Of a stretch of 64,000 nt of DNA, positions 8,659 to 16,971 are shown one piece after another. The stretch's first letter is position 1, and each line of letters opens with the position of its first letter. A program made the translations under genes and the position numbers. Source of the DNA: Bordetella avium (GTDB lineage Bacteria; Pseudomonadota; Gammaproteobacteria; Burkholderiales; Burkholderiaceae_B); the NCBI RefSeq assembly GCF_034424645.1, contig NZ_CP139969.1, positions 3,596,001 to 3,660,000 of the forward strand, in the 5' to 3' direction. Below the pieces are notes generated by a model. That model saw only the letters and a list, made by a program, of their open reading frames with translations, was not told where the DNA came from and searched no databases.

Positions 8659-8802
8659 TAAATACAAATAGGCCGGCCCCAGAAAGCAAGAATACTTACA
8701 TAACAACAGCCACTGACTTATAAGATTTAGGCACATGGTCTCGATTATTCAGGCTATGTCCTACAATCTATTTTCTTTATTCATCTGATCGGATACGGCG
8801 TT
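8659..8802 (+). promoter_or_regulatory. AT-rich break inside the wlb operon
   Basis: 144 bases between wlbE and wlbF, clearly richer in A and T than the genes around it, in an operon where other gaps are 0-20 bases apart from the 89-base gap before wlbH. A TACAAT hexamer at 8762-8767 could be a -10 for an internal promoter, but no convincing -35 lies 16-18 bases upstream. No ORF or gene remnant was recognised. Confidence 0.3.
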
Positions 8803-9981
8803 ATGGCATTCCTTCCTTTTGCGCAACCCGACATCGGCGAAGCCGAGATCGACGCCGCCGTCCAGGCCATGCGTTCGGGATGGCTCACCACCGGACCCAA
8901 TGCCCGCGCCTTCGAGCAGGAATTCAGCGCATTCCTTGGCGAAGGGCTGGAAGCCATCGCTGTCAATTCGGCTACCGCCGGCCTGCATCTGGCGCTTGAA
9001 GCCATCGGCATCGGTGCTGGCGATGAAGTCATCACAACGACGCACACTTTTACGGCCAGTGCCGAAGTCGTGCGCTATCTGGGTGGCGAGCCCGTGCTGG
9101 TTGACATCGATCCCGCCACGTTCTGCATCTCGCCGTCCGCCATCGAAGCGGCCATCACGCCGCGCACCAAAGCCATCATCCCCGTGCATTACGGCGGCCT
9201 GTCCTGTGACATGAGCGCCATTCTGGCGATCGCCGCCAAACATAGCCTGCGGGTCATCGAAGATGCGGCCCACGCGCTGCCCTGTACCTGGAACGGCCAG
9301 CTGATCGGTCAACTGGGCAGCGACGCCACGGTCTACAGCTTCTATGCCACCAAGACGCTCGCCACGGGCGAAGGCGGCATGGTGGTCACCCGCAATGCAC
9401 AGCTCTCCAAGCGTTGCCGCGTGATGCGTCTGCACGGCATCGACCGCGACGCCTTTGACCGTTTCACTTCGAGCAAGCCCGCCTGGTATTACGAGATCGT
9501 CGCGCCCGGATTCAAATACAACCTGCCCGATCCGGCCGCTGCCATCGGACGGGTGCAATTGCAGCGAGTGCGCGCCATGCGCGACCGCCGTGCCGACATC
9601 GCGGCGCGTTATGACAGCGCTTTCGCCGATCTGCCGGTACAACTGCCGCCCTGCCCGGCTAAACTGGCCGCAGGTGGCGTCTATCAAGCCAGCGACCTGC
9701 ATTCTTGGCATCTTTACGTACTGCGCCTGACGCCGGATGCCCCCTGTGCACGCGACGACTTCATTGCAGGGATGTCCGAGCGCGGCATCGGCTGCAGCGT
9801 GCATTATGTGCCGTTGCACCTGCAACCCTATTGGCGTGATCGTTATTCCTTGCGCGCTGACATGTTCCCGGCCTCGCAGACAACCTATGAGCGCATGGTC
9901 AGCTTGCCGATCTACTCCAAAATGAACGACGCCGACGTCGATCGCGTTATCGAGGCCGTACGTAGCTTGTTGCAATCGTGA
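8803..9981 (+). CDS. wlbF: Sugar aminotransferase (WlbF, DegT/DnrJ family, PLP)
   Basis: 392 aa. [11 protein letters not shown] (55-65) for the phosphate pocket, [10 protein letters not shown] with D154, and the Schiff-base lysine K184 in [12 protein letters not shown]. It resembles 4-aminotransferases that act on UDP-4-keto-6-deoxy sugars, which fits with the 4,6-dehydratase wlbL downstream: together they would give a 2-acetamido-4-amino-2,4,6-trideoxy sugar. This partner assignment is inferred. The stop overlaps the GTG of wlbG (GTGA). Confidence 0.88.
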   Translation: MAFLPFAQPDIGEAEIDAAVQAMRSGWLTTGPNARAFEQEFSAFLGEGLEAIAVNSATAGLHLALEAIGIGAGDEVITTTHTFTASAEVVRYLGGEPVLVDIDPATFCISPSAIEAAITPRTKAIIPVHYGGLSCDMSAILAIAAKHSLRVIEDAAHALPCTWNGQLIGQLGSDATVYSFYATKTLATGEGGMVVTRNAQLSKRCRVMRLHGIDRDAFDRFTSSKPAWYYEIVAPGFKYNLPDPAAAIGRVQLQRVRAMRDRRADIAARYDSAFADLPVQLPPCPAKLAAGGVYQASDLHSWHLYVLRLTPDAPCARDDFIAGMSERGIGCSVHYVPLHLQPYWRDRYSLRADMFPASQTTYERMVSLPIYSKMNDADVDRVIEAVRSLLQS

Positions 9982-10577
9982 TCAAGCGTCTTTTCGATAT
10001 TGCGGTATCAGGCATCGGGCTGCTGCTTTGCCTGCCGCTATTCTTGATACTGGCCATCGCCATCAAACTGGAGTCGCCCGGTCCGGTGTTCTTCCGCCAG
10101 GAACGCGTCGGCCGGCATGGCCGTGTTTTTCGCATTCATAAATTTCGCAGCATGCGCAGCGATGCAGGAACGGGCCCGCAAATCACGGTTGGGGGTGACC
10201 GCCGCATTACACGAGTGGGCGAATACATCAGGCGCTGGAAACTCGATGAAACGGCTCAGCTTATCGACGTGCTTGAAGGCACCATGAGCTTGGTCGGCCC
10301 CCGGCCGGAGGTGCCGCGCTATGTCGCGCAATATCCCGACGCCATGCGGCGCACGATACTCTCCATACGCCCGGGCATTACCGATCTGGCTTCTATCGTA
10401 TTTCGCAACGAGAACGACATCCTCGCCGCCGCCGCCGACCCGGAACGCGCCTATGTCGAAGAGGTGCTGCCACGCAAGCTTGCGTTGCAGGCACAGTATG
10501 TTCGAGAGCGCAGTTTTACCGGCGATCTTGTCATTCTGGCGCGTACGGTAGCGGCCGTCGTAGGCAAGAGCGCATAG
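9978..10577 (+). CDS. wlbG: Initiating sugar-phosphate transferase (WlbG, bacterial sugar transferase family)
   Basis: 199 aa from a GTG that overlaps the wlbF stop (GTGA, 9978-9981). One N-terminal membrane segment (about 5-30), then the conserved [36 protein letters not shown] and SLVGPRPE blocks of PglC/WbaP-type monotopic phosphoglycosyl transferases. It moves a sugar-1-phosphate, probably the amino-trideoxy sugar made by WlbF/WlbL, to undecaprenyl phosphate on the cytoplasmic side. The small size matches the PglC-type catalytic core. Confidence 0.92.
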   Translation: MIKRLFDIAVSGIGLLLCLPLFLILAIAIKLESPGPVFFRQERVGRHGRVFRIHKFRSMRSDAGTGPQITVGGDRRITRVGEYIRRWKLDETAQLIDVLEGTMSLVGPRPEVPRYVAQYPDAMRRTILSIRPGITDLASIVFRNENDILAAAADPERAYVEEVLPRKLALQAQYVRERSFTGDLVILARTVAAVVGKSA

Positions 10578-10666
10578 ATAGCGCGCCCGGCGACGCGCGG
10601 CAAACGGCAACCACCTTCACTAGACCCGAAGAACACGCTTTCCTTGACTCAGGGAAACAGACCTGC

Positions 10667-11875
10667 ATGACACACAACAACCAGCGCATCGAGCGCGCAT
10701 CCCAAGCAAGTCTGCACGTTCCGCCTGGTTCACGGCTTTCTGTCGCCCTGTTAAGCGACGCCGGCAGCATCCATACCATGCGATGGGTGCATGGCCTGCA
10801 TCAACGTGGACTCAAGGTCCACTTGATTTCCATCAAACCGCCAAACAGCCCACTGGCGGATGGCATCGAGTTTCATCGCCTGCCCTGGAAAGCCCCGCAT
10901 GGCTACCGGCTCAACGCCCGCTATCTGCGACAACTGCTCAAGCGTCTGCAACCGGATCTGCTGAACGCCCATTACGCCACGGGCTATGGCCTGCTGGCCC
11001 GACTCTCGCGCTTTAGCCCCGTATTACTCTCCGCCTGGGGTAGCGACATCTACGAATTTCCTACCCGAAGTTCTTGGCACAGAAAGCTGCTGCGTAAAAA
11101 TCTCGAAAGCGCTACCTGTCTGGCCGCCACCAGCCATGCCATGGCGGCTCGCATGCAAGAGCTAAGCCCGCTTCCCGTCACCATCACCCCATTCGGCATT
11201 GATACCGAATTGTTCAGCCCTGGCACATTGACAGAGCGGCATGTCGATAAGGCTCTACGCATCGGCACCGTCAAAAGCCTGGAAGACACCTACGGTATCG
11301 ACACCCTCCTGGAAGCCTATGCCCGCCTCTACCGGCGGATAAAAGCCGAGGACGCCGCACTGGCTCAGCGCTTGCAGCTGCTTATTTATGGCCGAGGCAG
11401 CCGTCTGGACGCACTAAGCCAGCAGGCCCGCGATCTTGCCATCGATCATTGCACCACGTTTGCCGGCCATATTGAGCACCATGCTGTTCCTGACGCCTTG
11501 CGCAGCATGGATATATTCGCGGCGCTCAGCCGGGCAGACAGCTTCGGGGTCGCCATTCTGGAGGCCAGCGCCTGTAGGCTGCCCGTCGTCGTATCAGACG
11601 CCGACGGGCCAGCAGAAATCGTTGAAGACCAGCACACCGGCTTCATCGTGCCGCGCGAGAATGCCGAGGCCGCCGCCCAATGTTTGTACACACTCGTCAT
11701 GGATAGCGCTTTGCGCGAACGCATGGGGCGGGCCGGACGGCAACTGGTCGATGCACGGTACAGCTGGAATCACAGCGTAGACATCATGCTCGCCGCTTAT
11801 CGGGCCACCATCGAGAACGCAGGCCTGGGTCAGCACTCGGGCCGCGCGCCTACACCGCCCTCTGCACGCTCATGA
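10667..11875 (+). CDS. wlbH: GT4-family glycosyltransferase (WlbH-like)
   Basis: 402 aa, GT-B fold. The N-terminal half has SVALLSDAGSIHTMRWVHGL and SAWGSDIYEFP. The C-terminal half has ITPFGIDTELFSPG, ADSFGVAILEASACRLPVV and DADGPAEIV, with an E-x7-E-like region of GT4 enzymes. An 89-base gap separates it from wlbG. Its last four bases overlap the next gene (ATGA). Likely adds a further sugar to the lipid-linked oligosaccharide; donor unknown. Confidence 0.85.
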   Translation: MTHNNQRIERASQASLHVPPGSRLSVALLSDAGSIHTMRWVHGLHQRGLKVHLISIKPPNSPLADGIEFHRLPWKAPHGYRLNARYLRQLLKRLQPDLLNAHYATGYGLLARLSRFSPVLLSAWGSDIYEFPTRSSWHRKLLRKNLESATCLAATSHAMAARMQELSPLPVTITPFGIDTELFSPGTLTERHVDKALRIGTVKSLEDTYGIDTLLEAYARLYRRIKAEDAALAQRLQLLIYGRGSRLDALSQQARDLAIDHCTTFAGHIEHHAVPDALRSMDIFAALSRADSFGVAILEASACRLPVVVSDADGPAEIVEDQHTGFIVPRENAEAAAQCLYTLVMDSALRERMGRAGRQLVDARYSWNHSVDIMLAAYRATIENAGLGQHSGRAPTPPSARS

Positions 11876-13209
11876 CACAGCCAGCTTCCCGAAGTGCCGC
11901 GCACACTGCGGCATTAATTGCATTCGCCCTCGCTCTTGCAGGCTCATCCATTTACATCATCCCGCCACTGCGCCCATTTCATGTGGGCCTGTGCTTCCTG
12001 GCGTTCGCGTTATGGCGGGGGCCAGATCTGCGCACGACCCTGCGCCAGACTTTTGCGCTGAAATGCACTGGCGGCGTGGTCTTGTTGATGGCGCTGCAGG
12101 CCTTGTGGGCGGTCAATCTCAATCGCTATTTCAGCTACAGCGTCATCCTCGCCATTGGCTTGGCCTATATGATGCTCGGCGAAACGCTGGCGCGCAGCCG
12201 TTCGCGTTTTCTGGCCGTGCTGCCGCCCTTGATCGGGTTTTGGTTCATTCTGGCCCTTTTTCCCATCTTCGATGTCTGGACCGGTTCGCAACGTTTCCGC
12301 GCCACCTACATCCTGACAGGCGGCCCCTGGGACAATATCAATGACATGGCCACGGTACTGACCCTGGTCACCTTGATCTTTACCCTAGTAAAGCGCCAAG
12401 TTTCCCTGCCTTTGCTGGCCATTACCTGTTTCTACTGCGTCGCGCTGAACCGGCGAGCCGATCTACTTGGTCTTATCGTATTCGTCGGCGGTTATTTGCT
12501 GATCAGCCGGGATCAGCACCGCCTGAAATTGTTGTTACGGTTAGGCTCGACCGTGATCGTCAGCACCGCTTTCGCCCTGATGCTCCATACCGGCCCTTTT
12601 CAAGGCTTCTCCCTGCCTGCCATCTCGGAAACGCCCACACAGGTCTCGCCTCCCCCCGCAACGAATCCCCTGGCGACAAGTTCAGCGCAAGCCGACTCCG
12701 CCACGCCCGCGCAACCCGCGCCGGCAGTCGGCCTCGCGGCGGAGGCTGCGCCCCTGCCTGCGCCATCTCTCGCCCCCTCGGCTTCCGTAAGGCCCCCGAA
12801 CGAAAGCCAGACTATGCCGCTGCAAATCACATTGCAAAACGGCGACGGCTCCTCGGCCACGCGGCTGCAACTCCTCGCCGAGATGTATGTGCAGGCCAGA
12901 CACATGCCCTGGTGGCAGTGGATTGCCGGCAAAGGCGTCGGGCAATTGAATCTGACCTGGCCAGACACCGGCGCTGCCTGGGCGTCCCCTCATATGTTCT
13001 GGCTCGAAATGCTGTTCTATTTCGGCATAGGCTGGTTGCTCTTACTGGGCTACCTCTTTCTGCGCCTGGATAATCTGGGCCGGATCTGCCTTGTCAGCGC
13101 AGGCATTGCTGGCTGTGCGCCTAGCTCTATTATCTATTTGCAACCATTTTGGCTATTCCTTGGCGTGTTGATGGCCCAATTGCCACGCCGGCAGCCCTTG
13201 CTTACATAA
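11872..13209 (+). CDS. O-antigen ligase/polymerase-like polytopic membrane protein
   Basis: 445 aa with about ten hydrophobic segments, and a large extracytoplasmic loop between the two membrane blocks, as in WaaL/Wzy proteins. The C-terminal part of that loop has RLQLLAEMYVQARHMPWWQWIAGKGVG and then ASPHMFWLEM, resembling the loop region of WaaL-type ligases where a conserved His sits. An unusual Pro/Ala-rich low-complexity stretch fills about residues 252-315. Probable role: joining the finished oligosaccharide to lipid A-core in the periplasm. ATG overlaps the wlbH stop. Polymerase versus ligase cannot be decided here. Confidence 0.75.
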   Translation: MTQPASRSAAHTAALIAFALALAGSSIYIIPPLRPFHVGLCFLAFALWRGPDLRTTLRQTFALKCTGGVVLLMALQALWAVNLNRYFSYSVILAIGLAYMMLGETLARSRSRFLAVLPPLIGFWFILALFPIFDVWTGSQRFRATYILTGGPWDNINDMATVLTLVTLIFTLVKRQVSLPLLAITCFYCVALNRRADLLGLIVFVGGYLLISRDQHRLKLLLRLGSTVIVSTAFALMLHTGPFQGFSLPAISETPTQVSPPPATNPLATSSAQADSATPAQPAPAVGLAAEAAPLPAPSLAPSASVRPPNESQTMPLQITLQNGDGSSATRLQLLAEMYVQARHMPWWQWIAGKGVGQLNLTWPDTGAAWASPHMFWLEMLFYFGIGWLLLLGYLFLRLDNLGRICLVSAGIAGCAPSSIIYLQPFWLFLGVLMAQLPRRQPLLT

Positions 13210-13274
13210 TATTTCTCAGCACCACTACAATTCGGCTGCCGCCGCAAGCAGGCCATGTCAGACCCGTTGGAGTA

Positions 13275-15203
13275 ATGATTAAACATCTTCTGCTCAAGAG
13301 CAGCCTTCTGAACCTTCCACGCAGCGCCAAGCAGGCACTCAACATGGTGCTGGATGCGCTCGTCCTGTTGCTAGCGTTTCAGCTGGCGCTCTGGTTCAGA
13401 TTCGAACTGTTCTATCTGACCTCGCCTTATCTCATCCTGTCCGTGCTGGCCTGTGCGGGCGGGCTGTTCACCTTAGCGCTGCTGGGCACGTATAAATACG
13501 TGCTGCGCTACATGGACGAACATGTCGTGCTGCGCATCCTGATCGGTGTGGCCGGCTCCGTCATGCTGGTGACGGCCATCAATACCTTCATGCAATTAGT
13601 CGGTCTGTCCCGGGCGGTGCTGGCGATTTATGCGCTGCTTGCGCTCTCGGGTTTGCTGGGCTTGCGCTGGCTGGGACGCCGCCTGCTTTTCAGCTTTGAT
13701 CCAAAAAGCGAAACCACCGGTATTCCCGTCATCATCTACGGCGGTGGAGGCGCAGGCTCGCAGCTGGCCGCCGCTTTGCGGGCCGGGCCCTATTACCGTC
13801 CTGTCGCCATGATCGATGACGACCAGCGCAAACAGGGCCTGCGCGTCGCGGGACTGCGTATTTATCCCGTCAGCGCACTGGACCACCTCATCAAGCAATA
13901 CGATGTGCGCCAGTTGCTGATCGCCATGCCCAATATCCCGCGCTCAAGGCTGCGTGAAATCGTCGAGACCGTCGAACACTATCGTTTACGTATCCGCCTG
14001 GTGCCCAGCCTGCGCGAACTGGTGGATCAGAATGGCCCGCGCTTGCGCGATATCCGGGTCGAAGACCTGCTGGGGCGCGATGCCGTCGCGCCCATCCCCA
14101 GCCTTCTGGGCCGCTGCGTGACTGGCCGCAATGTCATGGTCTCGGGTGCTGGGGGCTCGATCGGTTCTGAATTGTGCCGCCAGATTCTGGCGCAAAAACC
14201 GCGCAGCCTGGTGCTTCTGGAGATTTCCGAACCAGCACTTTATGCCATCGAGCGCGAGCTCAGCGCCCTCGGCAGGCAACAAGGCATCCATATCGCCGGT
14301 GTCCTGGGTTCGGTACGGGATGCCGAACTTTGCACGGCGCAAATGCGCAAACACCATATCCACACGGTCTATCACGCTGCCGCGTACAAGCACGTGCCCA
14401 TCGTGGAAGAGAACATCACTGAAGGCTTGCGTACCAACACCTTTGGCACACGGACCTTCGCACAATGCGCCATCGACAGCGACGTCAGCGACTTTGTCCT
14501 GATCTCGACCGACAAGGCAGTACGGCCGACCAATGTCATGGGAGCTTCAAAGCGCATGGCCGAACTGGTGTTGCAAGCCTATGCCAAAACCCAGACTGGC
14601 ACCCGCTTTTCCATGGTGCGCTTTGGCAATGTACTGGGCAGCTCGGGTAGCGTCGTACCCTTGTTTCATGCGCAAATCATGGCGGGCGGACCCATTACCC
14701 TCACCCATGAAAAGATCACGCGCTACTTCATGACGATCCCGGAAGCGGCGCAATTGGTGCTACAGGCCGGCTCAATGGGAGAGTCGGGCGCCGTTTTCGT
14801 GCTTGATATGGGCGAACCCGTGCATATCCGCGACCTGGCCCTGCGCATGATCCGCCTGTACGGCCTGACGTTGCGAAGTGCCGAACAACCCGATGGCGAT
14901 ATTGAAATCAAGATCACCGGATTACGCCCCGGAGAAAAACTCTATGAAGAACTGCTGATCGCAGGCAACACCGTAACAACCGAACACCCTCGCATCATGC
15001 AGGCCCACGAAATCGATCTGCCGCCAGCGGTGCTCAATGCACGACTCGAAACCCTGGCGTCGATGCTGAATGTCGCCGAGCATCGCGACATTCTGCAGCA
15101 CATCAAACAGATCGTTCCGGAATATCAGCCCTACGATGCCGCCCCGGACCAGGGTTCAGATATCACGCTCTCCGGCGATCGCAAAACGAATCCCGTAGCG
15201 TGA
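13275..15203 (+). CDS. wlbL: Membrane UDP-N-acetylhexosamine 4,6-dehydratase (WlbL; WbpM/PglF/CapD family)
   Basis: 642 aa from the ATG at 13275, preceded closely by GGAG; an upstream in-frame start is inside the previous gene. Four membrane helices (about 20-160), a CoA-binding-like domain with YGGGGAGSQL, then an SDR domain with GAGGSIGS at 291-298, STDKAV at 411-416 and NVMGASK at 420-426. The catalytic Tyr is replaced by Met422 before Lys426, as expected for the large membrane dehydratases. It makes the 4-keto-6-deoxy sugar for WlbF. The last 48 bases overlap the convergent acyltransferase gene. Confidence 0.93.
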   Translation: MIKHLLLKSSLLNLPRSAKQALNMVLDALVLLLAFQLALWFRFELFYLTSPYLILSVLACAGGLFTLALLGTYKYVLRYMDEHVVLRILIGVAGSVMLVTAINTFMQLVGLSRAVLAIYALLALSGLLGLRWLGRRLLFSFDPKSETTGIPVIIYGGGGAGSQLAAALRAGPYYRPVAMIDDDQRKQGLRVAGLRIYPVSALDHLIKQYDVRQLLIAMPNIPRSRLREIVETVEHYRLRIRLVPSLRELVDQNGPRLRDIRVEDLLGRDAVAPIPSLLGRCVTGRNVMVSGAGGSIGSELCRQILAQKPRSLVLLEISEPALYAIERELSALGRQQGIHIAGVLGSVRDAELCTAQMRKHHIHTVYHAAAYKHVPIVEENITEGLRTNTFGTRTFAQCAIDSDVSDFVLISTDKAVRPTNVMGASKRMAELVLQAYAKTQTGTRFSMVRFGNVLGSSGSVVPLFHAQIMAGGPITLTHEKITRYFMTIPEAAQLVLQAGSMGESGAVFVLDMGEPVHIRDLALRMIRLYGLTLRSAEQPDGDIEIKITGLRPGEKLYEELLIAGNTVTTEHPRIMQAHEIDLPPAVLNARLETLASMLNVAEHRDILQHIKQIVPEYQPYDAAPDQGSDITLSGDRKTNPVA

Positions 15204-16196
15204 GAAGAAATTACGCACCTCATCGAACAGCAAACCGTTGCCAAAAGCGCAATCCTTGCTCTGCAAATCAAACCACGGTTGCGCACCCAACTGTTGGCGC
15301 ACATCCGCCGGGATTGCGTCAAAGGCGATGAGCACGCCATTGGGGCGCGGGCTGCTGTGCGCGACCTGCTCCACAAAAACGATTTCGCTGTTTTTACCCG
15401 CCACCTGAACCCGGAGCACGACGGAGTCCGGCCGCTCTTCGTAAAGCGTGGGTTTGCCTTCGTACTGCAAGAACTCTGCCATTTCTTTCAAAATGGTCCG
15501 CACCAGAGCAATCTGCTCTTCCCGGCTTTTCAATTTTCGATAGGCGCCATTCTCGGCAATGACCTTGGCAGGTGCGCCAACGGCCAATGAGTGCGCCGCA
15601 ATACTCTTATTGATGATGGCCCCAGCGCCTATCGTGCAATACTCGCCGATCTCCACATTGGGCAAAATAAAGACGCGCCAGGGCAACCAAACCCCTTTAC
15701 GGATCGTAATCGGCCCGAATCCCACGGGGTAGCCATCCAGCACGGATTGCCAGGAACCGTGCGTGAAAAGATAGTTTGCCCCCCCGACCCCTACCTCATC
15801 TTCAATAACAATCGGCTCCGTGGGGTTCAGAAAACAATACGGAAATATCTTTACCCGGGCACCGATGTCTATGCGTGAGCGCGGCGTCTGCATTCCGCCA
15901 ATGACGACCTGCTCCATGATGACCGAATCGTGGCCGAGCTTTACTTCGCCGGTATCAATCGCAACCATCGAACCTATCTTGCTGCGATTGCCCAGGCGCA
16001 GCTTTCGGCAACGAACAAAAGACAAGGCTCCGATCTTTGCTCCGTCGCCAATCTCAATGTCATCGGCCAGAAGCACCGAAAACAAACCGATTTTTACGCC
16101 TTTACCGATACGCGCGCCTCTCAGCCGATAAAAAGCGACTTTCAAGCGTGACGGCAAAATGCCAATCACCGCCATTTTTATCATGGGTATGGCCAT
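15156..16196 (-). CDS. Hexapeptide-repeat acyltransferase of the O-antigen module
   Basis: 346 aa from the ATG at 16196, 2 bases after the stop of the preceding gene; a start 36 bases upstream lies inside that gene. Residues about 30-235 are left-handed beta-helix repeats (ARIGKG, DIEIGD, AKIGAL, SKIGSM, VEIGEY, CTIGAG) with FTHGSW and the VGAPAKVI end of the coil. A C-terminal domain of about 100 residues has no match I recognise. Probably acetylates a sugar of the surface polysaccharide. It is the last gene of the minus-strand operon and overlaps the 3' end of wlbL by 48 bases. Confidence 0.8.
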   Translation of the reverse strand: MAIPMIKMAVIGILPSRLKVAFYRLRGARIGKGVKIGLFSVLLADDIEIGDGAKIGALSFVRCRKLRLGNRSKIGSMVAIDTGEVKLGHDSVIMEQVVIGGMQTPRSRIDIGARVKIFPYCFLNPTEPIVIEDEVGVGGANYLFTHGSWQSVLDGYPVGFGPITIRKGVWLPWRVFILPNVEIGEYCTIGAGAIINKSIAAHSLAVGAPAKVIAENGAYRKLKSREEQIALVRTILKEMAEFLQYEGKPTLYEERPDSVVLRVQVAGKNSEIVFVEQVAHSSPRPNGVLIAFDAIPADVRQQLGAQPWFDLQSKDCAFGNGLLFDEVRNFFSRYGIRFAIAGERDI

Positions 16197-16198
16197 GC

Positions 16199-16966
16199 TC
16201 ACCTCACCATATTGACAGCAATTTTTGCGCAATTGATGAGCTGGTCCTTCATGCCCTGCACCATCCAGCCGCGCAGAGAGCTATCCCAACGCTCCGGATG
16301 TGCCGACAGCGCGATCTTCTCAAAATGCGTTTTCTCGATGAACTCAATCAATTGTTTGCTGGACTGTGGCATCTCTTCAGGAACCAGAATCCCGGGAGGA
16401 CGGTCACGCAGATTCGTCGCAATAGCTCCCCAACTCCGCCCGGTATCGGTGAAATAGTAGGTGCCCGTATAGTCCACAGTAAGAAATGCTTCGCCGGACA
16501 AGCCAAAAGACGCTACGTCCGCGTGTTTCCAGAGATCCAGATTATTGTGCCTGGACATTGGACTTCCATGCATGGCGACTGTGGCAACAGAGACGGCTTG
16601 GCGCAGATCTGCCAAATTGGTCTCAAATGACTTCAGGGCTGCCTGGACATCGCCTTTGGTAAGTGCGAGATCCTCGTAGTGATACCCGACCTCGTGACCG
16701 AGCGCCTCGACCTCGCGCATGATGCCCTTATCGTATGCGCTGCCCACCACCCTGAAATAATAGGTGGCTGACACACCGGCGGCCGCCTCGGCCTGAGCCA
16801 TGCGCAGCGCATTACGCGGCTTGCGATCCACATCATGCCGGATAACCGCGCCCGTCAAGGGGGCTCGCTCCAACCACTCGCGCACGCCAAATATCGGTAT
16901 GCCACGGCCTTGCAAGGCCTGGATTACCGACATATATGACTGCAAAGTAAAATCGCGATTTGGCAT
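16199..16966 (-). CDS. NodB-like polysaccharide deacetylase-family protein
   Basis: 255 aa. The family motif HDVD lies at 44-47 (VIRHDVDRKPRN), followed by SATYYFRVVG, HEVGYHYEDLA (second motif, with HYE) and AMHGSPMSRHNN. Such metal-dependent enzymes remove N- or O-acyl groups from polysaccharides. Genes of this subgroup often sit beside sugar amidotransferases in O-antigen and capsule loci. It starts 5 bases after the amidotransferase gene and ends 2 bases before the acyltransferase start. No signal peptide, so it would act in the cytoplasm on nucleotide- or lipid-linked sugar. Activity not proven. Confidence 0.78.
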   Translation of the reverse strand: MPNRDFTLQSYMSVIQALQGRGIPIFGVREWLERAPLTGAVIRHDVDRKPRNALRMAQAEAAAGVSATYYFRVVGSAYDKGIMREVEALGHEVGYHYEDLALTKGDVQAALKSFETNLADLRQAVSVATVAMHGSPMSRHNNLDLWKHADVASFGLSGEAFLTVDYTGTYYFTDTGRSWGAIATNLRDRPPGILVPEEMPQSSKQLIEFIEKTHFEKIALSAHPERWDSSLRGWMVQGMKDQLINCAKIAVNMVR

Positions 16967-16971
16967 GGCGC

